DNA of 64,000 nt from Pseudarthrobacter chlorophenolicus A6. Its GTDB lineage: Bacteria; Actinomycetota; Actinomycetes; Actinomycetales; Micrococcaceae. The position numbers and the translations under genes were made by a program. Under the pieces are notes generated by a model, which was not told the DNA's origin, did not search any database, and saw only the letters and a list, made by a program, of their open reading frames with translations. Shown in pieces: positions 8,459 through 17,130 of the stretch; position 1 is the stretch's first letter; every line of letters begins with the position of its first letter. Location: the NCBI RefSeq assembly GCF_000022025.1, contig NC_011886.1, positions 310,001-374,000 on the forward strand, read 5' to 3'.

Positions 8459-8547
8459 GCTTGTTCGCAGGCCAGGGCATGGTCGCCTGCAGATTCCTAG
8501 GCTTCTTCGCATATCAGAGCCTTCAAGGCCAGGATCTGCGAACAAGC
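8459..8547. repeat. 12-bp perfect inverted repeat with 65-nt spacer in an intergenic gap
   Basis: GCTTGTTCGCAG (8459-8470) is exactly inverted at 8536-8547. A nested AGGCT/AGCCT pair lies inside. It falls in the 8416-8707 gap between the ABC operon and the HAD gene. It may fold as a long hairpin in RNA from either strand, or be a protein-binding or REP-like site. No U tract marks it as a simple terminator. Confidence 0.55.
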
Positions 8548-8707
8548 CCGGGATTCCAGCCGGCTGGCCCACACCGACGCGCACTCCGGATGCCCGGCCC
8601 AGGGTGAACATCCACAGCGTGGACAACCTGTGAGTATTTACCGGCTGTTCAACAAACCTGTGGCGCGCGTCCTAGCGGCGTTTGGGGGCGTCTGTTTCAC
8701 TGGAACA

Positions 8708-9577
8708 ATGACAACCCTGACTGAAACCTCAGTCGCCGGCAACGATGACCGGCGAAACAACGAAACCAACAACAATGCCCTCAACGGCCGGCAACTGATG
8801 GTGGCCCTGGACGTGGACGGCACCCTGGTGGACCACGACGGCCACATGTCCCCGGCCGTCCGGGAATCCGCCCAGGCCGTGGTGGAAGCCGGCCACGAGG
8901 TGATGATCGCCACCGGGCGGTCCCTCAACGCCACGCTTCCCATTATCGACAAGATTGGTGTGGAACGCGGCTACGCGGTGTGCTGCAACGGCGGCGTGAC
9001 GCTGCGGCTCCACCCCGAACTCGACGGTGGCTACGAGATTATCCACAAGGCCACCTTCGATCCCGCACCCGCCCTCCGGGCACTCCGCGAACGGCTCCCT
9101 TCAGCCAAGTACGCGCTTGAGGATGCCGACGGCAACTTCCTCTCCACCGAGCGGTTCCAGGACGCAAGTTTCGGCGTCGAGGCCATCGGCGTCGACTTCC
9201 AGACCATGCTGGACGCCACGGCCGTCCGCGTGGTGGTGTTCAGCACCGAGAACACCCCCGAGGAGTTCAACGAGGCCATCGACCACATCGGCCTCGCTGG
9301 CGTCACCTACTCGGTGGGCTGGACAGCGTGGCTGGACATCGCCGCCGCCGGAGTGACCAAGGCCAGCGCCCTGGAAAACCTCCGCCTCCAGCTCGGCATC
9401 GATCCGAGCCGCACGGTGGCTGTGGGCGATGGCAGGAACGACATCGAGATGCTCGGCTGGGCCGGCCGGGGTGTGGCCATGGGCCAGGCGCCGGAAGAGG
9501 TCATCGCCATCGCGGACGAGGTCACCCATTCCGTGTACGACGACGGCGCAGCGCACGTGCTGCGCAGCCTCCTCTAG
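8708..9577 (+). CDS. HAD-superfamily hydrolase (Cof-type phosphatase)
   Basis: A 289-residue Cof-type HAD phosphatase. Motif I is DVDGTLVD (nucleophile Asp and general acid Asp), the Thr/Ser motif is ATGRS, and motif IV is GDGRNDIEM. A C2-type cap lies between them, as in Cof/YbiV sugar-phosphate or FMN phosphatases. The frame is open from a GTG at 8630, but that would add 26 residues of poor composition; ATG 8708 gives a normal family N-terminus, though no good ribosome site is seen for either. It stands alone, with the histidine phosphatase gene 86 nt downstream. The substrate is unknown. Confidence 0.85.
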   Translation: MTTLTETSVAGNDDRRNNETNNNALNGRQLMVALDVDGTLVDHDGHMSPAVRESAQAVVEAGHEVMIATGRSLNATLPIIDKIGVERGYAVCCNGGVTLRLHPELDGGYEIIHKATFDPAPALRALRERLPSAKYALEDADGNFLSTERFQDASFGVEAIGVDFQTMLDATAVRVVVFSTENTPEEFNEAIDHIGLAGVTYSVGWTAWLDIAAAGVTKASALENLRLQLGIDPSRTVAVGDGRNDIEMLGWAGRGVAMGQAPEEVIAIADEVTHSVYDDGAAHVLRSLL

Positions 9578-9663
9578 GCTTCCGGGCGCCACAGCCCGCG
9601 GCTGCGGCGCCCGCGCTCTCTTCCCCCGGCACGGTTCCGTAACCCAGCCGGGTACAGGGCAGA

Positions 9664-10257
9664 ATGGAAGGCATGACCCTTACGACGTTTGCCCTCGTCC
9701 GCCACGGCCAGACCGACTGGAATGCCGAGCGCCGGCTGCAGGGGTCCACCGACATTCCGCTGAACGACGTGGGACGGGGCCAGGCGCGGGACGCCGCCGC
9801 CGTCCTCTCCCCCTACGAATGGGATGCGGTGGTCTCTTCACCGCTGAGCCGCGCAGCGGAAACAGCCGACCTCATCGCCGAAGGCCTGGGCCTCACGGTG
9901 TCACGGCGCGTGCCGGAATTGACCGAGCGCAGCTTCGGGCCCGCTGAGGGCATGCAGGCCGGACCGGAACTTGACGCGCTGCGGATCCCCGGGGGATTCA
10001 AGGGCGCCGAGAGCGAAGACGAAGCAGCCAGCCGCGGCCTCGCGGCCCTGGAAGCGCTCGCCGAGGAGTTCAGCGGCCAGCGGCTCCTGGTGGTCACGCA
10101 CGGCACGCTCCTGCGCGTCAGCCTCAGCCGGGCCATCGGCGAAACCCTGCCCAGCGTGGACAACGCCGCGCTGAACCTGGCGCACCACCACGCAGTCGAC
10201 GGGTGGCAGCTGGAGTACTTCAACGGCGAGCCCGTCCTGGCGGCCACGGCCAACTAA
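9664..10257 (+). CDS. Histidine phosphatase family protein (phosphoglycerate-mutase-like)
   Basis: A 197-residue member of the histidine acid phosphatase branch. The catalytic RHG motif is in LVRHGQTDWN, the partner arginine in SSPLSRAAETA, the acid/base Glu in ELTERSFG, and the second histidine in VVTHGTLLR. The set of residues is complete, so it should be active as a phosphatase on a small phosphorylated metabolite. The start could be ATG 9664 or ATG 9673 in the same frame; neither has a well-spaced ribosome site. It is monocistronic between the HAD gene and a convergent gene. Confidence 0.87.
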   Translation: MEGMTLTTFALVRHGQTDWNAERRLQGSTDIPLNDVGRGQARDAAAVLSPYEWDAVVSSPLSRAAETADLIAEGLGLTVSRRVPELTERSFGPAEGMQAGPELDALRIPGGFKGAESEDEAASRGLAALEALAEEFSGQRLLVVTHGTLLRVSLSRAIGETLPSVDNAALNLAHHHAVDGWQLEYFNGEPVLAATAN

Positions 10258-10314
10258 AGGCACCCGCGCGGGCAACTGAGGGAGTTCCGTTCGTCCCGCC
10301 AGGCAGCCGCAGCG

Positions 10315-10914
10315 CTACCTCACCTCGAGGATCAGCGCCAGCAGCCGGGCGGCGGCCGGCCGGGCTGCGTGTTCCTCGTTCCACTGCGCGCGGGCTACGG
10401 CCTTGCTGACCGCCTGGGTGGTGATGCCCAGCTCCTGGGCCACCGCCTTTTGCTGACCGCGGACGCCCGGCGTCAGCAGGTCAAGCACCCGCCACTCCGC
10501 GCCCGACCGGTCCCGCACGATGTGGCCCAGCAGGCGCAGGACCGCCTCGGCGTCGTGGGCAATGTCCGCCAGCGGTCCTTCGACAGCCACCGGAACCCGC
10601 TCTTTGCTGTTGCGCAGCCGGTCCACTGCCCGGCGCGCGTAGATAAGGCCGTGGCCGGACGCATCCTTGATCTGGTTGGGCAGCGGCTCGTTAACCGGGC
10701 CGACGCCGATCCCCACATACCACTGGCCGCTGCGCAGGGCGACGAGTGCCGCTTCCACAGCCTGTCCAGGGCAGTCAACGATGCCCTGGACTTCGTCTTC
10801 GACGGACCGGTCAAAGTCCAGGCGCGCGGGAATGTGCCGCAGGTCTTTGAGTAACTGCGGTACCCGGTCACCGTCGCGCCGGCTGTCCGTCTGGTTGATT
10901 GTCAGCGTGAACAT
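10315..10914 (-). CDS. SatD-like / helix-turn-helix protein of unknown function
   Basis: A 199-residue protein with no clear enzymatic motif. The N-terminal half (MFTLTINQTDSRRDGDRVP, then WYVGIGVGPV) resembles the SatD-like, nucleotidyl-cyclase-fold-like proteins of Gram-positives. The C-terminal half has a recognisable HTH around residues 155-175 (QKAVAQELGITTQAVSKAVA). A DNA-binding regulator with an N-terminal sensing domain is the simplest reading, but this is inference. It is convergent with the phosphatase gene and lies upstream of the RDD gene on the minus strand with a 56-nt gap. Confidence 0.65.
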   Translation of the reverse strand: MFTLTINQTDSRRDGDRVPQLLKDLRHIPARLDFDRSVEDEVQGIVDCPGQAVEAALVALRSGQWYVGIGVGPVNEPLPNQIKDASGHGLIYARRAVDRLRNSKERVPVAVEGPLADIAHDAEAVLRLLGHIVRDRSGAEWRVLDLLTPGVRGQQKAVAQELGITTQAVSKAVARAQWNEEHAARPAAARLLALILEVR

Positions 10915-10970
10915 TCTGGGTACACACTACCGGTAAGTAGGAAATGTGCGAGGGGGAGTATTACGGCTGG

Positions 10971-11534
10971 TCAAGCGGTTACGGGATGGTCGTAGGGCGC
11001 AGCTTCGGGAGCCCCGGCCGGAAGCTTGGGGAACCTCCGGTCGATGGTGAGGTGCCGTCCCTTCGGTTCGGCGCCGGAGGGTGAAGAGCCCTCTGCGGTG
11101 CCCAGGATCAGCACCAGGACGGTCACGGTAAACAGCACGGTCCTGGCGAACATGACCCACCCGGCCCGCCAGAATCCGGGCGCTTCGCCCGTACTGATCC
11201 GGACCACCTCGGTCTGCGAGGCCAGCGAGCCCAGGGACCGTCCGCCCGCACAGCAGAACCCATACAGCCAGGGGGCGATGAGCCAGGTGGCGGCAGCAGC
11301 GCCGGCGGCCTTGCCCGCGGTCCCGCTTACCGAACTTCCTGCCAGGACGGCCGCCACGATCGAAAGCACCACCACGATGCCGAAATCCACGGCCCAGGCT
11401 TTCACCGTCCGCCACACCGTGGCGTCCACAACCCGGGTCCCGTTCCGCAGGGTCTTAACCCGCTGGCGGGCGCTTTTCCACAGGGCTGCCTCCGCGCGTG
11501 ACTGCGTTGCTGCCGTGCCGTGTACGTCGGTCAC
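10971..11534 (-). CDS. RDD-family membrane protein
   Basis: A 187-residue integral membrane protein. The RDD signature region is VKAWAVDFGIVVVLS, with transmembrane segments at roughly residues 45-70, 75-95 and 125-145, and the SLGSLASQTEVVRI loop typical of the family. Many RDD proteins have no assigned role; some affect Na+/H+ exchange. It starts with GTG at 11534 behind a GGGGGA ribosome site. It is divergent from phosphoketolase; the shared gap of about 180 bp contains both promoters. Confidence 0.8.
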   Translation of the reverse strand: MTDVHGTAATQSRAEAALWKSARQRVKTLRNGTRVVDATVWRTVKAWAVDFGIVVVLSIVAAVLAGSSVSGTAGKAAGAAAATWLIAPWLYGFCCAGGRSLGSLASQTEVVRISTGEAPGFWRAGWVMFARTVLFTVTVLVLILGTAEGSSPSGAEPKGRHLTIDRRFPKLPAGAPEAAPYDHPVTA

Positions 11535-11711
11535 GTCCGTCCCCCAAAATTCGCCTTGCCCGAAAACATGTTCAATCTATCGTGCTTAGGTTGCACCGCC
11601 CACGGGTAGGGCTGCCCATGTGGACAACGCCTGGTGGTTGTGCCTGCACCGCTTAGATGTTGCGATGGAAGGACGGCCGGCCACGGCGCGAACCCCAAGG
11701 TGAGGATGGTT

Positions 11712-14174
11712 ATGACCGGCAGCACTGGGAATGACGTCAAGGGAAACGGCAACGCGGGGCAGGCGACCGCTGAACAGGGCACCCTGGGACGCGGGGAACT
11801 CGAGCTCGTGGACCGCTGGTGGCGCGCCGCCAACTACCTGTCCGTCGGCCAGATCTACCTGCGCTCCAACCCGCTGCTGCGCGAACCACTGAAGCCGGAG
11901 GACACCAAGTCCCGCCTGTTGGGCCACTGGGGCACCACTCCCGGGCTTAACTTCGTGTACGCCCACCTGAACCGCGTCATCCGCCGCGACGCTGCCGAGA
12001 TGCTCTTTATTGCCGGTCCCGGCCATGGCGGCCCCGCCGTCGTCGCCAACGCCTGGCTGGAGGGAACGTATTCGGAGATCTACGGCCACGTGGGCAACGA
12101 CGAAGCCGGGCTCGCGGAACTCTTCCGCCAGTTCTCCTACCCCGGCGGCATCCCCAGCCACGCGGCGCCGGAGAGCCCGGGGTCCATCAGCGAGGGCGGC
12201 GAACTCGGCTATTCCCTGGCCCACGCCTACGGCTCGGTGCTGGACAACCCGCAGCTGGTGACCGCCGTCGTGATCGGCGACGGCGAGGCTGAAACCGGGC
12301 CGCTGGCAGCCAGCTGGCACTCGCACAATTTCCTGGACCCGGCGGCGGACGGCGCCGTGTTGCCTATCCTGCACCTCAACGGCTACAAGATCGCCAACCC
12401 CACGGTGCTCGCCCGGATGCCCCAGGAACAGTTGGAGCAGTTGCTGCGCGGCTACGGGCACGAACCGTACTTCGTCACGGTGCAGGATCCGGGCAAGACC
12501 GGTCAGGCGCACCAGGATTTCGCCGGTGTCCTGGACCAATGCCTCGCGGACATCCGCGCCATCCAGGCTGAACACCGCGGCGCCGGAGACGTCCACAACG
12601 GGGCCGGGGACGGCACCTCCGGAGACCACCCGGGACACCGCTGGCCTATGATCGTCCTGCGTTCGCCGAAGGGCTGGACCGGTCCGCGGACCGTGGACGG
12701 GCTGCAGGTGGAAGGGACCTGGCGCGCCCACCAGGTCCCGCTGTCCGAGGTCCGCACCAACGGCGAACACCTTAAACAGCTGGAGGAGTGGCTGCAGTCC
12801 TACCGTCCGGAAGAACTGTTCGACGGCGACGGGCGGCTCCGTGCGGCCGTCGCCGAGGCGGCCCCAACAGGGGACTTCCGGATGAGTGCCACCCCGCATG
12901 CCAACGGCGGAGTGCTGCGGCGCGCCCTGAAGCTGCCTCCCTACCGGGACTACGCCGTCGAGGTGGAAGCAGCAGGAACTGAGCGAGTGAGCCCCATGAT
13001 CACGCTGGGCTCGTGGATCCGGGACGTGATCGCGCAGAACATGGAGAACTTCCGCCTGTTCGGGCCGGATGAAACCGCATCGAACCGGCTGCAGAACGTC
13101 TATGAGGTCACCGACAAGGTGTGGCAGTACCGGATTGACGACGCCGACGAGCACCTTGCCAGGTCCGGCCGCGTCATGGAGGTCCTCAGCGAGCACCTGT
13201 GCCAGGGCTGGCTGGAAGGCTACCTGCTCACCGGCAGGCATGGAGTCTTCAACTGCTACGAGGCCTTCATCCACATTGTCGACTCGATGTTCAACCAGCA
13301 TGCCAAGTGGCTGAAGGTGCACCGCAGGCTGCCGTGGCGCCAGCCGGTGCCCTCGCTGAACTACCTGCTGTCCTCGCATGTCTGGCAGCAGGACCACAAC
13401 GGCTTCTCGCACCAGGACCCGGGGTTCATCGACCACGCGGTGAACAAGAAGGCTGAGGTCATCCGGGTGTACCTGCCGCCGGACGCCAACACCCTGCTGT
13501 CCGTCATGGAGCACTGCCTGGCGTCCACGGACTGCGTGAACGTAGTGGTCAGCGGCAAGCAGCCCTCGCCCACCTGGTTGGGCCCGGCGGACGCGGCCAA
13601 CCACTGCCGCCGCGGCCTGGGGATCTGGACGTTCGCCGGCTCCGAGGTGGCGGGCGGGGAGCCCGACGTCGTGCTGGCCTGCGCGGGCGACGTCCCCACC
13701 GTGGAGACCGTGGCCGCCGCGGAACTTCTGCGAAACGGGGTCCCGGGGCTGAAGGTCCGCGTGGTCAACGTGGTGGACCTGATGCGCCTGCAGGACGAGA
13801 GTGAACACCCGCACGGGTTGCCGGGCAGGGACTTCGACGGCATCTTCACCACTGACAAGCCCATCATTTTCGCGTACCACGGCTACCCCGCGCTGATCCA
13901 CCGCCTGGCGTACAAGCGCACCAACCAGGAGGGCCTGCACGTGCACGGCTACCAGGAGGAGGGGACAACCACCACCCCGTTCGACATGGCCATGCTCAAC
14001 GGCATCGACCGCTTCACGCTCGCCATCGACGCGATCGACCGGGTGCCAGGCCTGGCCGAGAAGTACTCACTCCTGCGGCAGGAACTGCAGGACCGCCGCG
14101 ACAGCGCCCGCGAACACACCCGCACGCACGGCGAGGACCCGGAGGAGATCCGCAACTGGAAACTGGGCGGCTGA
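11712..14174 (+). CDS. xfp: Phosphoketolase (xylulose-5-phosphate/fructose-6-phosphate)
   Basis: An 820-residue thiamine-diphosphate enzyme that splits xylulose 5-phosphate (and often fructose 6-phosphate) with phosphate to acetyl phosphate. Family motifs include [33 protein letters not shown], the TPP/Mg segment [14 protein letters not shown], and [14 protein letters not shown] in the second half. Length matches the family. AGGTGAGG (11698-11705) is 6 nt before ATG 11712, preferred over ATG 11706, which would overlap that site. Neither acetate kinase nor phosphotransacetylase is adjacent. The gene is convergent with a DUF429 gene only 6 nt away. Confidence 0.95.
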   Translation: MTGSTGNDVKGNGNAGQATAEQGTLGRGELELVDRWWRAANYLSVGQIYLRSNPLLREPLKPEDTKSRLLGHWGTTPGLNFVYAHLNRVIRRDAAEMLFIAGPGHGGPAVVANAWLEGTYSEIYGHVGNDEAGLAELFRQFSYPGGIPSHAAPESPGSISEGGELGYSLAHAYGSVLDNPQLVTAVVIGDGEAETGPLAASWHSHNFLDPAADGAVLPILHLNGYKIANPTVLARMPQEQLEQLLRGYGHEPYFVTVQDPGKTGQAHQDFAGVLDQCLADIRAIQAEHRGAGDVHNGAGDGTSGDHPGHRWPMIVLRSPKGWTGPRTVDGLQVEGTWRAHQVPLSEVRTNGEHLKQLEEWLQSYRPEELFDGDGRLRAAVAEAAPTGDFRMSATPHANGGVLRRALKLPPYRDYAVEVEAAGTERVSPMITLGSWIRDVIAQNMENFRLFGPDETASNRLQNVYEVTDKVWQYRIDDADEHLARSGRVMEVLSEHLCQGWLEGYLLTGRHGVFNCYEAFIHIVDSMFNQHAKWLKVHRRLPWRQPVPSLNYLLSSHVWQQDHNGFSHQDPGFIDHAVNKKAEVIRVYLPPDANTLLSVMEHCLASTDCVNVVVSGKQPSPTWLGPADAANHCRRGLGIWTFAGSEVAGGEPDVVLACAGDVPTVETVAAAELLRNGVPGLKVRVVNVVDLMRLQDESEHPHGLPGRDFDGIFTTDKPIIFAYHGYPALIHRLAYKRTNQEGLHVHGYQEEGTTTTPFDMAMLNGIDRFTLAIDAIDRVPGLAEKYSLLRQELQDRRDSAREHTRTHGEDPEEIRNWKLGG

Positions 14175-14180
14175 CTTCCG

Positions 14181-14948
14181 TCAGTCCGGGAGGGCGTCCA
14201 AGGCACAGTCCGGCAGATGAATCCAGCCTTCGCTGCGGGCGGCCTGTGCGTGCGCCTCATCGGGGAGGAGCGTACGACGGCGGGCCACGGCCCGGGCGGT
14301 CAACGAGGCGACGACGGCGTCAAACAGGTCGTCCGAGGCCGCCAGCCGGGCCTCGTGCCCGGCCAGGTCCAGCCACGGCGCCTGCTTTTGGAGGGCTTCG
14401 AGGAGTGCGCCGAGCCTTTCGGTCTCCGTGGTGCCGCGGCCCTTGTAGCCGCGGCCGTTGAGGCCCCAGATCTTGAGCGAGGCCGCCGGATACACCTCGG
14501 CCAGCCGGCCGGAGCCATCCCGGGACTGGGGGCCATGCAGGGCAGCGATCTTGGCCTGGATCACCGCGCAGCGCATGGCCGGGTGGGCCAGCCGGTCCGC
14601 CGAAACACTCAGCGGAATCAGGCCTGTCCGGGCAGTGCAGAAACGGTCCGTGTCCCGGTACGCGAGGAGCCGCCGGCCGGCGATGCCGTCGTGGGCGAGG
14701 ACCGGTGCCGCCACGTTGTCCAGGTGCCCGGTGAGGAACGGGATCAGCGCGTCCGGCCAGCCGACAGGGCAGTCAACGCCGGTCAAGTCGCTGGTGCCGA
14801 AAAGGTCCACGATCGTCTGGTCGTCCACGTCCAGGGCCAGGTGCACCAGGCGCGCCGAAACCTTCTCCAGGGAGCCCGCGCTCCACTCAATGACGGCAAC
14901 GGCGGTCTTCTTCGTGGCGGCGGCAAGGTCCACGCCCAAGGTCCGCAT
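14181..14948 (-). CDS. DUF429 domain-containing protein
   Basis: A 255-residue protein of the DUF429 family: the GVDLAAATKKTAVAVIEW opening and the GVDCPVGWPDALIPFLTGH acidic motif recall an RNase H/actin-like fold, and EVYPAASLKIWGL is a conserved late segment. No experimentally established function is known to me for the family. GAGGACC precedes ATG 14948. It is the downstream partner of the esterase gene on the minus strand (stop of the esterase at 14955, 6 nt upstream of this start), so the two may be co-transcribed. Confidence 0.82.
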   Translation of the reverse strand: MRTLGVDLAAATKKTAVAVIEWSAGSLEKVSARLVHLALDVDDQTIVDLFGTSDLTGVDCPVGWPDALIPFLTGHLDNVAAPVLAHDGIAGRRLLAYRDTDRFCTARTGLIPLSVSADRLAHPAMRCAVIQAKIAALHGPQSRDGSGRLAEVYPAASLKIWGLNGRGYKGRGTTETERLGALLEALQKQAPWLDLAGHEARLAASDDLFDAVVASLTARAVARRRTLLPDEAHAQAARSEGWIHLPDCALDALPD

Positions 14949-14954
14949 GGGTCC

Positions 14955-16280
14955 TCAGGCCCTCCGGTAGTGCAGCGCGTTGTTGATGGCACCGGCCTCG
15001 CCCAGGTCATCCCCGCGGGCGAAACCTGCCCACAAAGCCCGAACCGCGCGTCCGGTCATGTCCACCTGCTCCCACGGTGCGCCGGCGATCAGCCCCACCC
15101 CGTCCCAGGTTCCCCGGTTGCCCAGGAGCAGCGGCAGGTCGATGGTGTGGGCTGCACCGAACAGGTTGTCCGGCGCATGCCAGCTCAACAGGTACCGGTG
15201 CGCCCGGCCTCCTGCGCGCTTGTGGCGGCTGGCGAACTTCCGCGACGCCCACCCGTAGACGGTTTCGGTGACCACCCAGTCGACGGCGCGCACCGCGGCG
15301 GCGCCCACTCCCGGTACCTTCAGCAGGCGCATCAGGAACGGACTCCGGGGGAGGAACAGCCGCGCTTCCTCCGAGGTGTGGCCGATCAGGATGTCGATGC
15401 CCGGCGCGGACCTGTCCCAGGCCGCAGCAATGTCCTTCTCCTCCGGAAGCGGGGCATGGCCGTACTGGGTGCCGAACGGCATGGCGGCCAGCATCCCGAA
15501 CTTCCGCGACACCTGCGCCACCTGGGCTTCCCGGTCCACCACTTCCATGGCCGGGGTCTCCTCCGTCACCGATTCCGCCGCGATCCCCATGGCGTGGTTC
15601 ATCCGCGCCCGGCCGCGGGCGATTCCCAGTGGCGCGCTCTGGATGATGGCGCGCCGGAACAGCGAGGGTGCTTCGGAAGTGGCCATCAGGTGGGCGATGG
15701 CATCCCCGCCGGCGGACTGGCCGAACGCCGTGACGCAGCCGGGATCGCCGCCGAACGCCGCAATGTTCCGCTGCACCCAGCGGAACGCCTCCAGCTGGTC
15801 CAGCAGGCCCAGGTTCGCCGGCCGGCCGGTGCGGGTGGCCAGGAAGCCGAACAGGCCCAGCCGGTAGGTTACCGACACCACGATGACGCGGTTCTCGGCA
15901 ACAAGCCGTGCGGGGTCGAAGATGGCGAGGTCCCCGGACCCGGTGGTGTAGGAGCCGCCATGGATCCAGACCATGACGGGCAGCTTTTCCCCGGGCCCGA
16001 GGTCGCCGGGCATGGTGATGGACAGGTTCTGGCAGTCTTCGCTGCCGGGAAGTTCGCCGTACCGGGTGCCCAGGACGTCGTCGAGGAACGGGACGGGTCC
16101 CTGCGGGCAGGCCGGCGCCAGCGAAGTGGCGGCAAAGGGATCGGTCCAGTCCGCCGCAGCAGCGGGCGGCTGGAACCGGGCCGCGGTGGCGTAGGGGATG
16201 CCCGTGGCGCGGAGGACATCGCCGTCCCGCCACCCGGTCACCGGGCCGCAGGGAGGGTGGAAAGCAGGTGCGGAATTCAC
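14955..16280 (-). CDS. Type-B carboxylesterase
   Basis: A 441-residue alpha/beta-hydrolase of the carboxylesterase type-B family. The oxyanion-hole motif is WIHGGSYTTGSG, the nucleophile elbow is FGQSAGG (family consensus GESAGG, with Gln in place of Glu), and EDCQNLSI is the conserved pre-elbow block. No signal peptide is visible, so it should be cytoplasmic. It starts with GTG at 16280. It lies downstream of ppa on the same strand but is separated from it by two strong palindromes, so it is probably its own unit together with the DUF429 gene. Confidence 0.88.
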   Translation of the reverse strand: MNSAPAFHPPCGPVTGWRDGDVLRATGIPYATAARFQPPAAAADWTDPFAATSLAPACPQGPVPFLDDVLGTRYGELPGSEDCQNLSITMPGDLGPGEKLPVMVWIHGGSYTTGSGDLAIFDPARLVAENRVIVVSVTYRLGLFGFLATRTGRPANLGLLDQLEAFRWVQRNIAAFGGDPGCVTAFGQSAGGDAIAHLMATSEAPSLFRRAIIQSAPLGIARGRARMNHAMGIAAESVTEETPAMEVVDREAQVAQVSRKFGMLAAMPFGTQYGHAPLPEEKDIAAAWDRSAPGIDILIGHTSEEARLFLPRSPFLMRLLKVPGVGAAAVRAVDWVVTETVYGWASRKFASRHKRAGGRAHRYLLSWHAPDNLFGAAHTIDLPLLLGNRGTWDGVGLIAGAPWEQVDMTGRAVRALWAGFARGDDLGEAGAINNALHYRRA

Positions 16281-16382
16281 GCCCCCAGCGTTTCACATCT
16301 TCCTGGAGAGTATTTGGACGCGTATGGGCGACTTCAGGGCTGCGAAGGTGGCTTCATCTGGACCAAAACTCCCGGAACGCCC

Positions 16383-16424
16383 GACGGCGGGTGGCCGGCT
16401 TCGAGAAGCCGGCCACCCGCCGTC
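16383..16424. terminator. Perfect 20-bp palindrome downstream of ppa
   Basis: GACGGCGGGTGGCCGGCTTC is followed by GA and its exact reverse complement. The stem is 20 bp with a 2-nt centre and very high GC. It is likely to stop minus-strand transcription coming from ppa; there is no strong U tract, so the mechanism is uncertain. Confidence 0.65.
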
Positions 16425-16430
16425 GTAATT

Positions 16431-16480
16431 CCGGTGGTTGAGCCTGCCGAAACCAGGGCTTCGACAGGCTCAACCTCCGG
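16431..16480. repeat. REP-like inverted repeat (GGTTGAGCCTG / CAGGCTCAACC)
   Basis: GGTTGAGCCTG (16436-16446) pairs with CAGGCTCAACC (16465-16475), flanked by CCGG on both sides. The pattern resembles a dispersed palindromic repeat common in Arthrobacter-type genomes. It lies immediately after the ppa stop and, with the next palindrome, forms a double hairpin. Confidence 0.6.
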
Positions 16481-16486
16481 GGAAAA

Positions 16487-16975
16487 TCAGTGTCCGGTGG
16501 GAACGTAGCGCTTGATCGACGCTTCCAGCTCGGCCTCGGCGGCGGCGCGGTCGCCCCAGCCCTCGGCCTTGACCCACTTGCCCGGCTCCAGGTCCTTGTA
16601 ACGGGTGAAGAAGTGCTCGATTTCCTTGATCAGGAATTCGCTGACGTCGCTGACTTCCTGGATGTGGTCGAAGCGCGCATCAACAGGAACGCAGAGGACC
16701 TTGGCGTCTCCGCCGCCGTCGTCGGTCATGTTGAAGACGCCGATGGGGCGGGATTCAACGATGACGCCGGGGTGCAGGTCGAAGTCCTGCAGGAGCACCA
16801 GTGCGTCCAGCGGATCGCCGTCTTCGCCCAGGGTGTTCTCGAAGAAGCCGTAGTGCGTGGGGTACTGCATGGAGGTGAAGAGGACGCGGTCCAGGCGGAC
16901 GCGGCCGGTCTCGTGGTCAACTTCGTACTTGACGCGAGATCCCTTGGGGATCTCGATGGTCACGTCGTGCTTCAT
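16487..16975 (-). CDS. ppa: Inorganic diphosphatase, family I
   Basis: A 162-residue soluble pyrophosphatase that hydrolyses PPi to drive biosynthetic reactions. Family I residues are present: [12 protein letters not shown] with the conserved Lys/Glu, [20 protein letters not shown] containing the DxDPxD metal-binding motif, and the later [13 protein letters not shown] block. GAGGAG precedes ATG 16975. Divergent from dacB, with a 155-bp shared promoter region. The ppa-dacB-tilS-hpt order is common in actinobacteria. Confidence 0.96.
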   Translation of the reverse strand: MKHDVTIEIPKGSRVKYEVDHETGRVRLDRVLFTSMQYPTHYGFFENTLGEDGDPLDALVLLQDFDLHPGVIVESRPIGVFNMTDDGGGDAKVLCVPVDARFDHIQEVSDVSEFLIKEIEHFFTRYKDLEPGKWVKAEGWGDRAAAEAELEASIKRYVPTGH

Positions 16976-17130
16976 GGGAATGCTCCTCAGCGATTACAGG
17001 GGGTGCGCGGCACACTTGACGGTCCACAAAAGGGAGTGTCCGTGCCGCCGACTATTATTGAGGATATAGCGAGAGGCCCTGGAATCAGGAACTTGTGGGG
17101 AAATTTCAGGACTTGAGGACCGGCACCGGC

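Noticed and set aside
8425..8607. 60-codon frame after the ABC operon
   Set aside because: Spans the inverted repeat, no start signals and unlike a protein in composition.
11586..13946. Long minus-strand open frame opposite phosphoketolase
   Set aside because: Antisense shadow of xfp; the plus-strand product has all family motifs.
14217..16508. 763-codon plus-strand frame opposite the DUF429 and esterase genes
   Set aside because: The two minus-strand genes have complete family motifs; this frame has none.
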